From Cuniculiplasma sp052315315 (lineage in GTDB: Archaea; Thermoplasmatota; Thermoplasmata; Thermoplasmatales; Thermoplasmataceae): a stretch of DNA of 27,902 nt. Within the stretch, counting starts at the first letter, position 1. Each line of letters opens with the position of its first letter. Shown in pieces: positions 1-8,109 of the stretch. The translations under genes were made by a program, and so were the position numbers. Location of the stretch: positions 1-27,902 of the forward strand of contig JBLSDE010000022.1 of the NCBI GenBank assembly GCA_052315315.1, written 5' to 3'. The notes under the pieces are model-generated. The model ran no database searches, was not told where the DNA came from, and was given only the letters and a program-made list of their open reading frames with translations.

Positions 1-340
1 ACATCTCCACAACCATTGCCTCAAAGTGCAGTGAGAATCCTGATCCCTTTCTTGCCCATGGAATATTGACTGTTTTCTTTCCATGTTCATTGCATTTTAT
101 TCTCGGTTCTCTTGCATGCACATATGTGGGATACTGAAATATGTTAAGATGTCTCCATGTACGTTCTTCGGTATCATGAACACCAGAAGGTATACCACAT
201 ACAGGACAAGGGAATTTTGATCCCCTTGGAAAATCCAAGAAGATATCAACCCTCTTTCCATAGTGATCAAACCTTATTTCCTTAATGATCCATGGATCCT
301 CTAAACCTAGAAGCTTCCTGAAAAGTTCCTCTGATTTCAC
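1..340 (-). mobile_element. ISL3-like transposase, N-terminal part (cut by window edge)
   Basis: The reverse strand is open from a GTG at 340 to the left edge, giving 113 residues that begin VKSEELFRKLLGLEDPWIIK. They contain a zinc-finger-like start with a CPVCG motif and a later KCNEHGKK, followed by PWARKGSGFSLHFEAMV. This is the layout of the N-terminal zinc-binding region of ISL3-family (IS204/IS1001/IS1165-type) transposases; the DDE catalytic part lies outside the window. No ATG is in frame downstream, so GTG is the likely start. On the reverse strand, the tract GGATCTCTTCAACTCTTTGG (about 394-375) sits where the outer terminal inverted repeat should be, but the other end cannot be seen. 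Whether the element is intact is unknown. Confidence 0.8.
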
Positions 341-467
341 AAAATGTAAATGAATGAGTGTTTATAACTTACCCCCAAAGAGTTGAAGAGATCCATATTT
401 TCTTATGATTAAAACTAAAAAGATTTATTAGGGCATAACATTATTGACAAATATCAGGAAGATACAA

Positions 468-767
468 ATGTCAGTTCCGTATAGAATTACAATCAGAGTT
501 TCAGAGGAAGACTTAGATAGACTCATGAAAATCCGGGAAAGAAACAAGTATGAGACAATTTCAGAGGTGATAAGAGAAGCCATCAAGGAATTTATGGAAA
601 AATACGACGAAGAAAGTACAGTAAAAAGTGTGCAGGTAAAATTAACTAATAGAATGATCGAAAATCTTAACACTATAATCCAGAGAGGAGATGCAATTTC
701 TATAGAAGAACTGATCAGGACAATACTGAAGGAATACATGGCTGAAAATTCTATTAAGAAAGACTGA
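468..767 (+). CDS. Tandem ribbon-helix-helix (CopG-like) DNA-binding protein
   Basis: A 99-residue probable transcription factor. Residues 1-45 form a ribbon-helix-helix: a strand (YRITIRVS), helix EEDLDRLMKIRER, a turn at the ETIS motif, then helix EVIREAIKEFME. The second half repeats the plan: strand VKSVQVKLT, helix NRMIENLNTIIQRG, turn AISIE and helix ELIRTILKEYM. It may therefore be two RHH units in one chain, able to form an internal pseudo-dimer. A TTG at 444 is in frame, but ATG 468 is preferred because a TATA-like tract at about 424-430 and a purine-rich AGGAAGA at 456-462 precede it. pheT follows after 10 nt and its ribosome site includes this gene's stop codon, so the two are probably co-transcribed. 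Target genes are unknown. Confidence 0.75.
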   Translation: MSVPYRITIRVSEEDLDRLMKIRERNKYETISEVIREAIKEFMEKYDEESTVKSVQVKLTNRMIENLNTIIQRGDAISIEELIRTILKEYMAENSIKKD

Positions 768-777
768 GGTTGTAATT

Positions 778-2370
778 TTGGTCGTTATAAGGAGCAATAA
801 AGAGATATTTGAAAAAAATTTCCAACAAGGATGGAATGGAAGATTGTTTGACTATTCGCGGGTTATCGGTTTCAGCTATGAGGAAAACGGTGAAGAATTG
901 AAGATTGAATTTAATCCAGATAGACCGGACCTTTATTCTTCATTAACCCTCATTGATTCTATTAAAACCTTTTTTGAAATACCTCATAGGCGAGGGGAGA
1001 TTCTTAATTCGGAAAGAAAACTAAATAACAAAGAACCAAAGCAAAGGCCTAAGATAATTGCATTTGAAGTGGATATAAGAAATAAAAAGATTGATGTTTC
1101 CGGTGATGCTGTAGAGTACTTAGACAGAATAGGAGAAAATGTTGGGAAGAAGAGAAAACTATTCGCATATGGGGTCCACGACTTGAAAAAGATTGATGGT
1201 GACCTCATTTATGAGGAAACTTCTATATATGATGAATTTGAAACGTATGATGACAAAATTTCAACCATACAGGATTTGATAAATGAGCATCCAAAGGGGA
1301 AAGAGTATGGTAATTTAGTATTTGGATTTGAAGATAAGAGAATATGCACTCTAAAGGATTCTAAGGGGATAATTTCGATTCCTCCATTGTTCAACTCAAA
1401 AAAAACTCGAGTCGACAATAAGACACGATCTCTTTTAATTGACATTACGGCAAACACGCACGATGGATTAATCCTTGGAACAAAGCTAGGAGTTGGGTAT
1501 TTTACAAAACTTGGTCTTAGTGTGAAATTTTTATACGCTGGAAAAACGACTGACGTTTTTGAGTCTTTAAGAAATGATCAGTATCCGGTAGACAGCGTAG
1601 GCATAAATAAAATATCTGGACTCAACGTTTCAGATCAAAAAGTAAAGGAATACCTTAAAAAGATGGGGTACGAGATCAAAGGTAAGAATATAGTTGTTCC
1701 ATTAGAAAGGATAGATGTAATGGGTTATGAGGACATTGCAGAAGATTTTATAAAAGCATATGGACTAAACAAGATTGAACCAAAGGAACTTACTTCAAAT
1801 TTCACAGGAAAACTAGATGAATTGAATGTTTTTACTTCAAAAATAAGGCAGTTAATTATAGAGTTAGGATTTCAAGAAATTATGAACTTTGTCCTGAGAA
1901 GTCGTGATGGGGACCAGAACTTGGAAATTATAAATGCCAAAAGTGAGGATTTTTCCAAACTTAGAAAGAATTTGATAGGTGGAATCTTGGAGTTCTATCA
2001 AAGAAATATGCAATATGGATATCCCCAAAGAGTATTTGAAATCGGAGAAATTTTTACTGCGGGAAAACAAGAAAGAAGATTGGCTGTTTCAGTATGCAGT
2101 CGACACGCCAATTATTCAGATATTAAGGGTTATCTAGATAACTTGTTTCAAGCCTTCGGAATAAACAAAATGAAAATACAAAGATCGGATCTTGAAGAGT
2201 TCGTAAACGGTAGAAATGGTTTCATAGAGATAGATGGGGAAAATATAGGTTTTGTAGGAGAAATATCTCCTGAAATAATTCGAGAGTATTCATTTAATTT
2301 TCCGGTTTCTTACTTCGAGATTAGCCTTTCAAAACTATACAGAAAATTGAAATTAGAAGAACAAAGGTAG
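778..2370 (+). CDS. pheT: Phenylalanyl-tRNA synthetase beta subunit
   Basis: The 530-residue beta subunit of the (alpha-beta)2 PheRS, which charges tRNA-Phe in the cytoplasm; the alpha subunit (pheS) is not in the window. The N-terminal region carries the family's FNPDRPDLYS motif near residue 46. A B3/B4-like editing region occupies the middle. The B5 domain is seen as KISGLNVSDQKVKEYLKKMG followed by VPLERIDVMGYEDIAEDFIKAYGL (about residues 280-335). The C-terminal third is the inactive class II core. Length is at the short end for the archaeal type. TTG 778 is chosen as the start because TGAGGT (765-770) lies 7 nt upstream and overlaps the stop of the RHH gene. About 170 nt without a gene separate it from tes. 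Confidence 0.95.
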   Translation: MVVIRSNKEIFEKNFQQGWNGRLFDYSRVIGFSYEENGEELKIEFNPDRPDLYSSLTLIDSIKTFFEIPHRRGEILNSERKLNNKEPKQRPKIIAFEVDIRNKKIDVSGDAVEYLDRIGENVGKKRKLFAYGVHDLKKIDGDLIYEETSIYDEFETYDDKISTIQDLINEHPKGKEYGNLVFGFEDKRICTLKDSKGIISIPPLFNSKKTRVDNKTRSLLIDITANTHDGLILGTKLGVGYFTKLGLSVKFLYAGKTTDVFESLRNDQYPVDSVGINKISGLNVSDQKVKEYLKKMGYEIKGKNIVVPLERIDVMGYEDIAEDFIKAYGLNKIEPKELTSNFTGKLDELNVFTSKIRQLIIELGFQEIMNFVLRSRDGDQNLEIINAKSEDFSKLRKNLIGGILEFYQRNMQYGYPQRVFEIGEIFTAGKQERRLAVSVCSRHANYSDIKGYLDNLFQAFGINKMKIQRSDLEEFVNGRNGFIEIDGENIGFVGEISPEIIREYSFNFPVSYFEISLSKLYRKLKLEEQR

Positions 2371-2427
2371 AGATTTAGGAAAAATATGTACAAGTATATA
2401 GAAATTCAAAATCAGCAAAATAAGAAG

Positions 2428-2452
2428 TTTTGTAATATTCCATGTTACAAAA
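2428..2452. promoter_or_regulatory. Inverted repeat upstream of tes, possible operator
   Basis: TTTTGTAA (2428-2435) and TTACAAAA (2445-2452) form a perfect 8-bp inverted repeat around a 9-nt spacer, about 50 nt upstream of the likely tes TATA element (TTTTAAT, 2499-2505). Related half-sites TACAAAC and TACAAAA follow at 2482-2495. The position upstream of the core promoter suits a regulator-binding site, but a weak terminator hairpin for pheT is also possible. Confidence 0.35.
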
Positions 2453-2544
2453 ATTAATCGATGTTGTTAGTTTATTAGCAATACAAACTACAAAATACTT
2501 TTAATCAAATATAATCTATAATGTTGAGATAGGTGATTCAATAA

Positions 2545-4368
2545 ATGATAGCTATTGAAGAAAAGAACAAATACCCGAATATCAGGTTTGCATCTGATTT
2601 CGAGTTAAGTAAGAATGCTCCGTTTAAAACGGTGGATGAGTTTGTAAGTAGCATGGGCCACCTTGTTAACGATGATATGCTACTCATAAGAGTTACCGAG
2701 AGTCTGTGTCCAATATGTGTTGATGACGAGAAATTCGATCAAATGAGAATCCCTGCAATTGTGTATGAAAATGGGGGAGAGGTTAAACTTATAAAAGAAT
2801 GCGCTGAACACGGAATTACAAGAGAAAAATACTGGGAAGACTATGAAATGTACGAGGAAGCAAAGAAATGGCAAGATGGAGGCGTAAAAATACTTAATCC
2901 TCACGTCGCATACCTCGAATCCAAGATTGTTTGTCCAACCCACTGTGGTCTTTGCGTTAAGCATAAATCCCATACCGGTTTGGGAAATGTGGTTGTCACA
3001 AACCGCTGTGATCTGTCATGCTGGTATTGTTTCTTCTATGCAAAAGAAAACGAGCCAATATACGAGCCATCCCAGGATCAGGTAAGAATGATGCTTAGGA
3101 GAATGAGAAACGAGAAGCCTGTTGGAGCAAACGCCGTGCAGATAACCGGTGGAGAACCAACAATAAGAGACGATATACTTGATGTAATAAGAATAGCAAG
3201 AGAGGAAGGTTATGAACACATACAACTAAACACAAACAGCGTAAGAGCTGCCTTTGATCCAGACTTTCCAAAGAAGATAAGAGAAGCGGGATCAAATGTA
3301 ATATACACTAGCTTTGATGGCCCCACACCAAGGTCAAATCCTAAGAACTTCTGGGAAGTTCCAGCTGCCCTTGAAAACTATAAGAACGCCCCCCTCGGAG
3401 TGGTACTTGTTCCAACAGTTATAGGTGGTATAAATGATATGTACCTTGGAGACATAATAAAGTTTGGTCTCAATAACATTGATGCAGTCAGAGCTGTAAA
3501 CTTCCAGCCAGTAAGTCTTGTGGGAAGAATGCCTGACAGAATGAGAGAAAAACAGAGAGTTACAATCCCAGGTTGTATAAAGAAGATAGAACAACAGACT
3601 GATGGTCTGATAGGAAGAGAGGATTTCTTCACAGTTCCTTCAACGACAAAGATTTCCAATTTTGTTGAACAACTCAAAGGAAAGGACATGTACAAACTAT
3701 CTATCCACTTTGCCTGCGGAATGGGAACATACCTCTTCAAGGAAGGGGACAAAGTAACGCCCATAACCAGATTCATAGATGTAAGGGGAATGTTTGAGTA
3801 TATAGGAGAGCTTTCTGATGAGATAAAAGGTTCAAGTGTAAAGACTTTGTCCAAGGCCTCTTCACTCGCCAAGCTCCTGAAGAATATGAAAAAGTTTGTT
3901 GATTACGAGAAGGCTCCTAAGGACTTCAGTCTTAAGGATATGATATATAACGCCTTCACTGAAGGTGATTATCACGGACTGAAGGCTTTCCACTACAAGA
4001 GTATGTTCGTCGGTTTCATGCATTTCATGGATCCATACACATACGATGTGGACAGAGTTGAAAGATGCGATATACACTATGCAATGCCTGATGGAAGAGT
4101 TGTACCATTCTGCGCTTTCAACGTTATACCAGAGCTTTACAGAGATGCCACACAGAGAAAGTATTCTATACCAGCCAAAACCTATGAAGAAAGGACAGGA
4201 AAGAACCTGAAGAAGGAGAAGTACTTCAGAGAATACACAATGGAAGAGAAGAGGGCCATAATTGATTTCTATGAGAGAAGCATAGGAAGAAAGCTTTCTC
4301 AGGATGAGATAGGTCTCAACTTGGAAGAGGCAATACCAGTTATTTCCTCATCTAAGCCAGAGGACTGA
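2545..4368 (+). CDS. tes: Tetraether lipid synthase (radical SAM, Tes)
   Basis: A 607-residue radical SAM enzyme matching the Tes/MJ0619 type, which couples the phytanyl tails of two archaeol phospholipids to make tetraether (GDGT) membrane lipids. Visible cysteine sets: CPIC at 55-58 with C86 (rubredoxin-like N-terminal site), CPTHCGLC at 130-137 (auxiliary cluster), and the radical SAM CDLSCWYC at 155-162. GGEP at 202-205 is the SAM-binding motif. Further cysteines occur near the C-terminus (FACGMG, RCDIHY, PFCAFN). The start is well supported by AGGTGAT at 2531-2537, 7 nt upstream. It has its own promoter and is followed by a T-rich tract, so it is probably monocistronic. Codon choice looks more uniform than in pheT, suggesting strong expression. 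Confidence 0.93.
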   Translation: MIAIEEKNKYPNIRFASDFELSKNAPFKTVDEFVSSMGHLVNDDMLLIRVTESLCPICVDDEKFDQMRIPAIVYENGGEVKLIKECAEHGITREKYWEDYEMYEEAKKWQDGGVKILNPHVAYLESKIVCPTHCGLCVKHKSHTGLGNVVVTNRCDLSCWYCFFYAKENEPIYEPSQDQVRMMLRRMRNEKPVGANAVQITGGEPTIRDDILDVIRIAREEGYEHIQLNTNSVRAAFDPDFPKKIREAGSNVIYTSFDGPTPRSNPKNFWEVPAALENYKNAPLGVVLVPTVIGGINDMYLGDIIKFGLNNIDAVRAVNFQPVSLVGRMPDRMREKQRVTIPGCIKKIEQQTDGLIGREDFFTVPSTTKISNFVEQLKGKDMYKLSIHFACGMGTYLFKEGDKVTPITRFIDVRGMFEYIGELSDEIKGSSVKTLSKASSLAKLLKNMKKFVDYEKAPKDFSLKDMIYNAFTEGDYHGLKAFHYKSMFVGFMHFMDPYTYDVDRVERCDIHYAMPDGRVVPFCAFNVIPELYRDATQRKYSIPAKTYEERTGKNLKKEKYFREYTMEEKRAIIDFYERSIGRKLSQDEIGLNLEEAIPVISSSKPED

Positions 4369-4373
4369 TCCAT

Positions 4374-4404
4374 TAATTTTTTGTTTTTCAAATCTCTTTT
4401 TATT
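4374..4404 (+). terminator. T-rich terminator after tes, merging into archease promoter
   Basis: Runs of T6, T5 and T5 follow the tes stop codon without a clear hairpin, as expected for archaeal intrinsic termination. The last part (TTTTTATTTTAAA, about 4397-4409) also looks like the TATA element for the next gene. Confidence 0.45.
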
Positions 4405-4424
4405 TTAAATTGAAATTCCTTTTT

Positions 4425-4826
4425 ATGTACGAAATTTTAGAGCACTCTGCGGATGTTAGGATTAGGGTGAGTTATAATTCGATGGAAGATTTAATCTGTT
4501 CTTTGACATCTGGTTTTAATTTTCTTCTTATTGAAAATGAAAAATTAAATGAAAAACGATTATTCATTAAATCCTACGAATATAATAAGGAGTCGATGCC
4601 ATACAGAATTGCAGTGCATTATCTAAACCAAATGATACTGGAATTTGATTTAGAAAACGCGATACCTTCAGATTGCCAAATTGAAGAAAAGGACAATATA
4701 ATAGTGATAAAAGTGATTTTTAGTAAGATAACTGACGAGTCTAAACTAATCAATATTCCCAAAGCTGCAACATACTCCTCACCAAATGAAAAAGATGGAA
4801 CCTTGGAAATTACAATTGATGTGTAG
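4425..4826 (+). CDS. Archease (RtcB RNA ligase cofactor)
   Basis: A 133-residue archease, the small protein that activates the RtcB RNA ligase in tRNA splicing and RNA repair. The N-terminus MYEILEHSADVRIRV matches the family's E-HTADV signature with Ser in place of Thr; D10 would be the metal-contacting aspartate. The C-terminus (KAATYSS and ITIDV) matches the usual KAVTYH...DV end, but the His after Tyr is replaced by Ser. ATG 4425 is chosen over an in-frame TTG 15 nt earlier because it starts at the family's normal N-terminus and lies about 23 nt after a TATA-like element, so the transcript is probably leaderless. No rtcB is seen in the window. Confidence 0.9.
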   Translation: MYEILEHSADVRIRVSYNSMEDLICSLTSGFNFLLIENEKLNEKRLFIKSYEYNKESMPYRIAVHYLNQMILEFDLENAIPSDCQIEEKDNIIVIKVIFSKITDESKLINIPKAATYSSPNEKDGTLEITIDV

Positions 4827-4876
4827 CCCTGAAATCGAGATTATATTTTTATCTTATTGTAATATATACCGTTTAT

Positions 4877-5425
4877 ATGACAAATTTAGTTCCTAGTAAA
4901 CTCTTTTTCACCAGGGGTGTAGGGAGAGGAGATACCATGCTAAGATCTTTTGAGGAAGCACTTAGAGATGCAGGGATTGCACAATTCAATATAGTGAGTG
5001 TGAGTTCCATATTTCCCCCTGGAGCTGAAATTGTGGAGAGAAATGAAGGGTTAAAAATGCTTTCCCCAGGTCAGATATTATTTACAGTACTTGCAAGAAA
5101 CGCCTCCAACGAACTTAATAGAATGGTTTCTTCCGCAATCGGCTATGCCATACCTACTGATAGAAGCAGGTGGGGTTATCTCAGTGAGCACCATAGCTTT
5201 GGAGAAACTGAAAAGAAGGCAGGATTTTTTGCCGAAAAACTTGCAGCAGAAATGCTAGCCAGCACTACGGGTGAGCAAGAACAGTTAAGATGGAACTCTG
5301 AGCGAGAGGAATATACCCTTACAGACAGGATTCTACAGACAAGGAATATCTGCTCCACAGCTATAGTCCTGAAGGAAGAGGAATGGACCACTACTGTTGC
5401 TGCAGCAGTGCTTATTATTGAATGA
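4877..5425 (+). CDS. pdaD: Pyruvoyl-dependent arginine decarboxylase
   Basis: A 182-residue proenzyme of the PdaD family, which decarboxylates arginine to agmatine for polyamine synthesis and for the agmatidine base of archaeal tRNA-Ile. The self-cleavage motif is visible as VSVSSIFPPGAEIV: cleavage between S43 and S44 would give a 43-residue beta chain and a 139-residue alpha chain with a pyruvoyl group from S44. The C-terminal half contains the family's GYLSEHHSFGE segment. A TATA-like TTTTTATCTTA at 4847-4856 lies about 25 nt before ATG 4877, so the message is probably leaderless. The stop codon overlaps the leuS start (ATGA), indicating translational coupling. Its functional partner speD is in the same window at 18350. 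Confidence 0.95.
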   Translation: MTNLVPSKLFFTRGVGRGDTMLRSFEEALRDAGIAQFNIVSVSSIFPPGAEIVERNEGLKMLSPGQILFTVLARNASNELNRMVSSAIGYAIPTDRSRWGYLSEHHSFGETEKKAGFFAEKLAAEMLASTTGEQEQLRWNSEREEYTLTDRILQTRNICSTAIVLKEEEWTTTVAAAVLIIE

Positions 5426-8109
5426 TTTCAATGATAGATGAAAAGTATTGGCAGGATGAATGGGACAGAGAAAAACTGTTCCTTGCAAGGAAGAAAGATG
5501 CTAAAAAATTTTTTATTACTGTCCCATGGCCTTACACCAGTGGCCCATTGCATGTTGGACACGGAAGAACATATACAATAGCTGATTTTATAGCAAGATT
5601 CAAAAGGCTGTCAGGCTATAACGTACTATTTCCAATGGGATTCCATGAGAGTGGTACGCCAATTGAAGCAATCGCAGACAAAATAAGAAGGGGAGATCAA
5701 AAAACCTTGGATCTCTACAGAAAATATATCTCAGAATATGAAGACAAGGAGAATGTGGACAATATAATTAGAAAATTTTATAGCCCACAAGAGGTCGCTG
5801 ATTTCTTTGCTGATAAAATTGTAAAAGATTTTAAGGCATTAGGGTACTCAATTGATTGGAGCAGAACTTTCAAATCAGTTGATGAAAGATACAAAAAAAT
5901 GGTTGAATGGCAGTTCAGAAAATTGAATATGCTTGGGTTAATTAAGAAAGGAAATCACGCTGTTCTATATTCACCAGAGGACGGCAACGCAGTCGGAGAA
6001 GATGATATTGATGAAGGTGATACAAACAAAGTGTCTATTGAAGAATTTGTCACAGTTCTATTCAAAGGAGATGATTTTTATCTTGCTGCTTCATCTCTCA
6101 GACCAGAAACCATTCCTGCAATCACCAATCTTTGGATAAATCCAAAAGCAAAATACGTAATTACATCACTGGACGACAAAAGAGTGATTATGAGTCTGGA
6201 TGCTTATGAAAAATACAAATTCCAGAACAAGAATATTGATCTCATTGAACTGTGCCCAGTAGAGATTATACTTGAAAAGGAATATGAAATACCATTTAAT
6301 GGCAGGAAAATAAAGGCATTTCCCAATGAAGAAATAGATCCTGAGCACGCTACCGGCATAGTTTATTCAGTACCTGGACATTCTGTTAAGGATTACAAAT
6401 ATATTTTAGAGGCAAATATAAATGTAGAGATACCGGTTATGATAGAAATTAAGGGCAAAGACACGGATGTAAAAGAGTATCTATATAAATTCAAAGACAT
6501 AAATGAAGCAAATTCAAATTTGTACAAGGATGAGTATTATCTAGGAAACATAAAAACCGCAGTTGAGGAAATATCGGGTTTAAGTGTCAGGGAAGCGAGG
6601 GAAATCATAAAAGATAAACTTATACGTGAGAAACTTGCATTTATATTTCTTGAGACTTCAAGAAAGGCTAAAACTAGAAATGGGGCCAGAGTAATTGTGT
6701 CCATCCTTGAGGATCAATGGTTCATTGATTATTCAGATGAAAAATGGAAAGAACTGACCAGAGAGCACGTAAAGGAGATGTTCTTTTATCCTGATTTTTA
6801 CAAGAAGAATATGCTTGATATTGTAGACTGGATAGCTGAAAGAGCGTGCGCGAGGAAGAGAGGCCTTGGGACAAAACTTCCAATGGATAAGGACTGGGTA
6901 ATTGAATCACTTTCTGATTCAACTATATACCCCGCTTTTTACACAATAGCACCATTTATAAATGATGCCGATAAACTCAATGACCAGATTATGGATGCCA
7001 TAATTGATAATAGGAGCGCAAACATAATTAATGGGGATCTAAAAATTGCAAAGGACGAGTTTGAATATTGGTATGGGGTTGACCAGAGAATTACATCAAG
7101 CCCACATATGTCAAATCACCTCATTTTCTATATTATGAATCACGTTGCTTTGATGAAGAGAGAATACTGGCCAAAGGGGATTACAATATCAGGCACGGTA
7201 ATTTCCAACGGAGCAAAAATTTCTAAAAGTAAAGGGAACGCTGTATCCCTGCTGGAGGTTGTAAAAAAATATGGAGCAGACATGTTCAGAATGTACGTGG
7301 CTGTGAACTCTGATATATCGTCAACCCTGGACTGGAATGAAAAGGATATATCCATAATCAAGAATAAGTACGGAGAGATCTGCTCTATTCTGGAAAAGGC
7401 ATCAAAGGAAACAGGAAAGGGAGAAGGAACAGAATATGATCTATTCTTCGCAAGATTCACTCTTCATATGTATAGGTATAATGAAAAGATGGAACAGATG
7501 TTTGTGAGAGACGCATATGTCGAGATGATTTACGAAGTTCTTAATGATCTTACTGAACTTGATGGAATGGGAGGAGATGCCCCAAAGGCAGTGAGAAGAG
7601 TTGCAAGGCAATGGCTTCAGGTTTTATCATGCGTAATTCCACACACCTGCGAACATTTCTGGAGAGAATTTGGATTTCAGGGCTATGTGAGTTCTAGTTT
7701 ATTAGAAGCGCAAAAAATTGAGGATTCCCATAGAAAGATAATAGATGAATGGGAATATTGCAAAATTCTGATCGAAGATGTGAGGGCCATTGAAAAGGTG
7801 ACCAAAATAAAAGCAGATAAGGTGAGTGTAGTAATAGCAAACAAAAAAGTTCTGGAAGATGTCAAAAAAATATTAAACAACAATTTTGAGGTAAAAAGGA
7901 AGGATCTGATACAGAACGTGAAAAAGATGAAAAATAAAATCAACACAGAAATAGATGAAATCGAATCTATGAAAAGATTCAAATCTATTATCGAGAAGAA
8001 ATATGGTTGGATAATTAATGTCAGAGAAAATGGGGATGAAGATAAAAAGACCCCATTACCTGGGAGACCCATAATAAATATAGAAGGTGAAAAAAATGGC
8101 AATAAGTGA
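5422..8109 (+). CDS. leuS: Leucyl-tRNA synthetase, archaeal type
   Basis: An 895-residue class I synthetase that charges tRNA-Leu. The HIGH signature appears as HVGH at residues 44-47 (in the GPLHVGHGR context) and the KMSKS loop as KISKS at 599-603. The long insertion between about residues 190 and 420 is the CP1 editing domain, with SLRPETIPAITNLWIN, the T-rich region of editing enzymes. The C-terminal part is a helical anticodon-binding domain with lysine-rich ends. ATG 5422 overlaps the pdaD stop; ATG 5431 in the same frame is an alternative that removes three residues. Neither has a clear Shine-Dalgarno site, so coupling to pdaD translation is likely. The 3' end overlaps the next gene by 14 nt. 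Confidence 0.96.
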   Translation: MISMIDEKYWQDEWDREKLFLARKKDAKKFFITVPWPYTSGPLHVGHGRTYTIADFIARFKRLSGYNVLFPMGFHESGTPIEAIADKIRRGDQKTLDLYRKYISEYEDKENVDNIIRKFYSPQEVADFFADKIVKDFKALGYSIDWSRTFKSVDERYKKMVEWQFRKLNMLGLIKKGNHAVLYSPEDGNAVGEDDIDEGDTNKVSIEEFVTVLFKGDDFYLAASSLRPETIPAITNLWINPKAKYVITSLDDKRVIMSLDAYEKYKFQNKNIDLIELCPVEIILEKEYEIPFNGRKIKAFPNEEIDPEHATGIVYSVPGHSVKDYKYILEANINVEIPVMIEIKGKDTDVKEYLYKFKDINEANSNLYKDEYYLGNIKTAVEEISGLSVREAREIIKDKLIREKLAFIFLETSRKAKTRNGARVIVSILEDQWFIDYSDEKWKELTREHVKEMFFYPDFYKKNMLDIVDWIAERACARKRGLGTKLPMDKDWVIESLSDSTIYPAFYTIAPFINDADKLNDQIMDAIIDNRSANIINGDLKIAKDEFEYWYGVDQRITSSPHMSNHLIFYIMNHVALMKREYWPKGITISGTVISNGAKISKSKGNAVSLLEVVKKYGADMFRMYVAVNSDISSTLDWNEKDISIIKNKYGEICSILEKASKETGKGEGTEYDLFFARFTLHMYRYNEKMEQMFVRDAYVEMIYEVLNDLTELDGMGGDAPKAVRRVARQWLQVLSCVIPHTCEHFWREFGFQGYVSSSLLEAQKIEDSHRKIIDEWEYCKILIEDVRAIEKVTKIKADKVSVVIANKKVLEDVKKILNNNFEVKRKDLIQNVKKMKNKINTEIDEIESMKRFKSIIEKKYGWIINVRENGDEDKKTPLPGRPIINIEGEKNGNK

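Noticed and set aside
3378..3872. 164-codon minus-strand ORF inside tes
   Set aside because: Antisense shadow of a strongly conserved coding region; no promoter or domain of its own.
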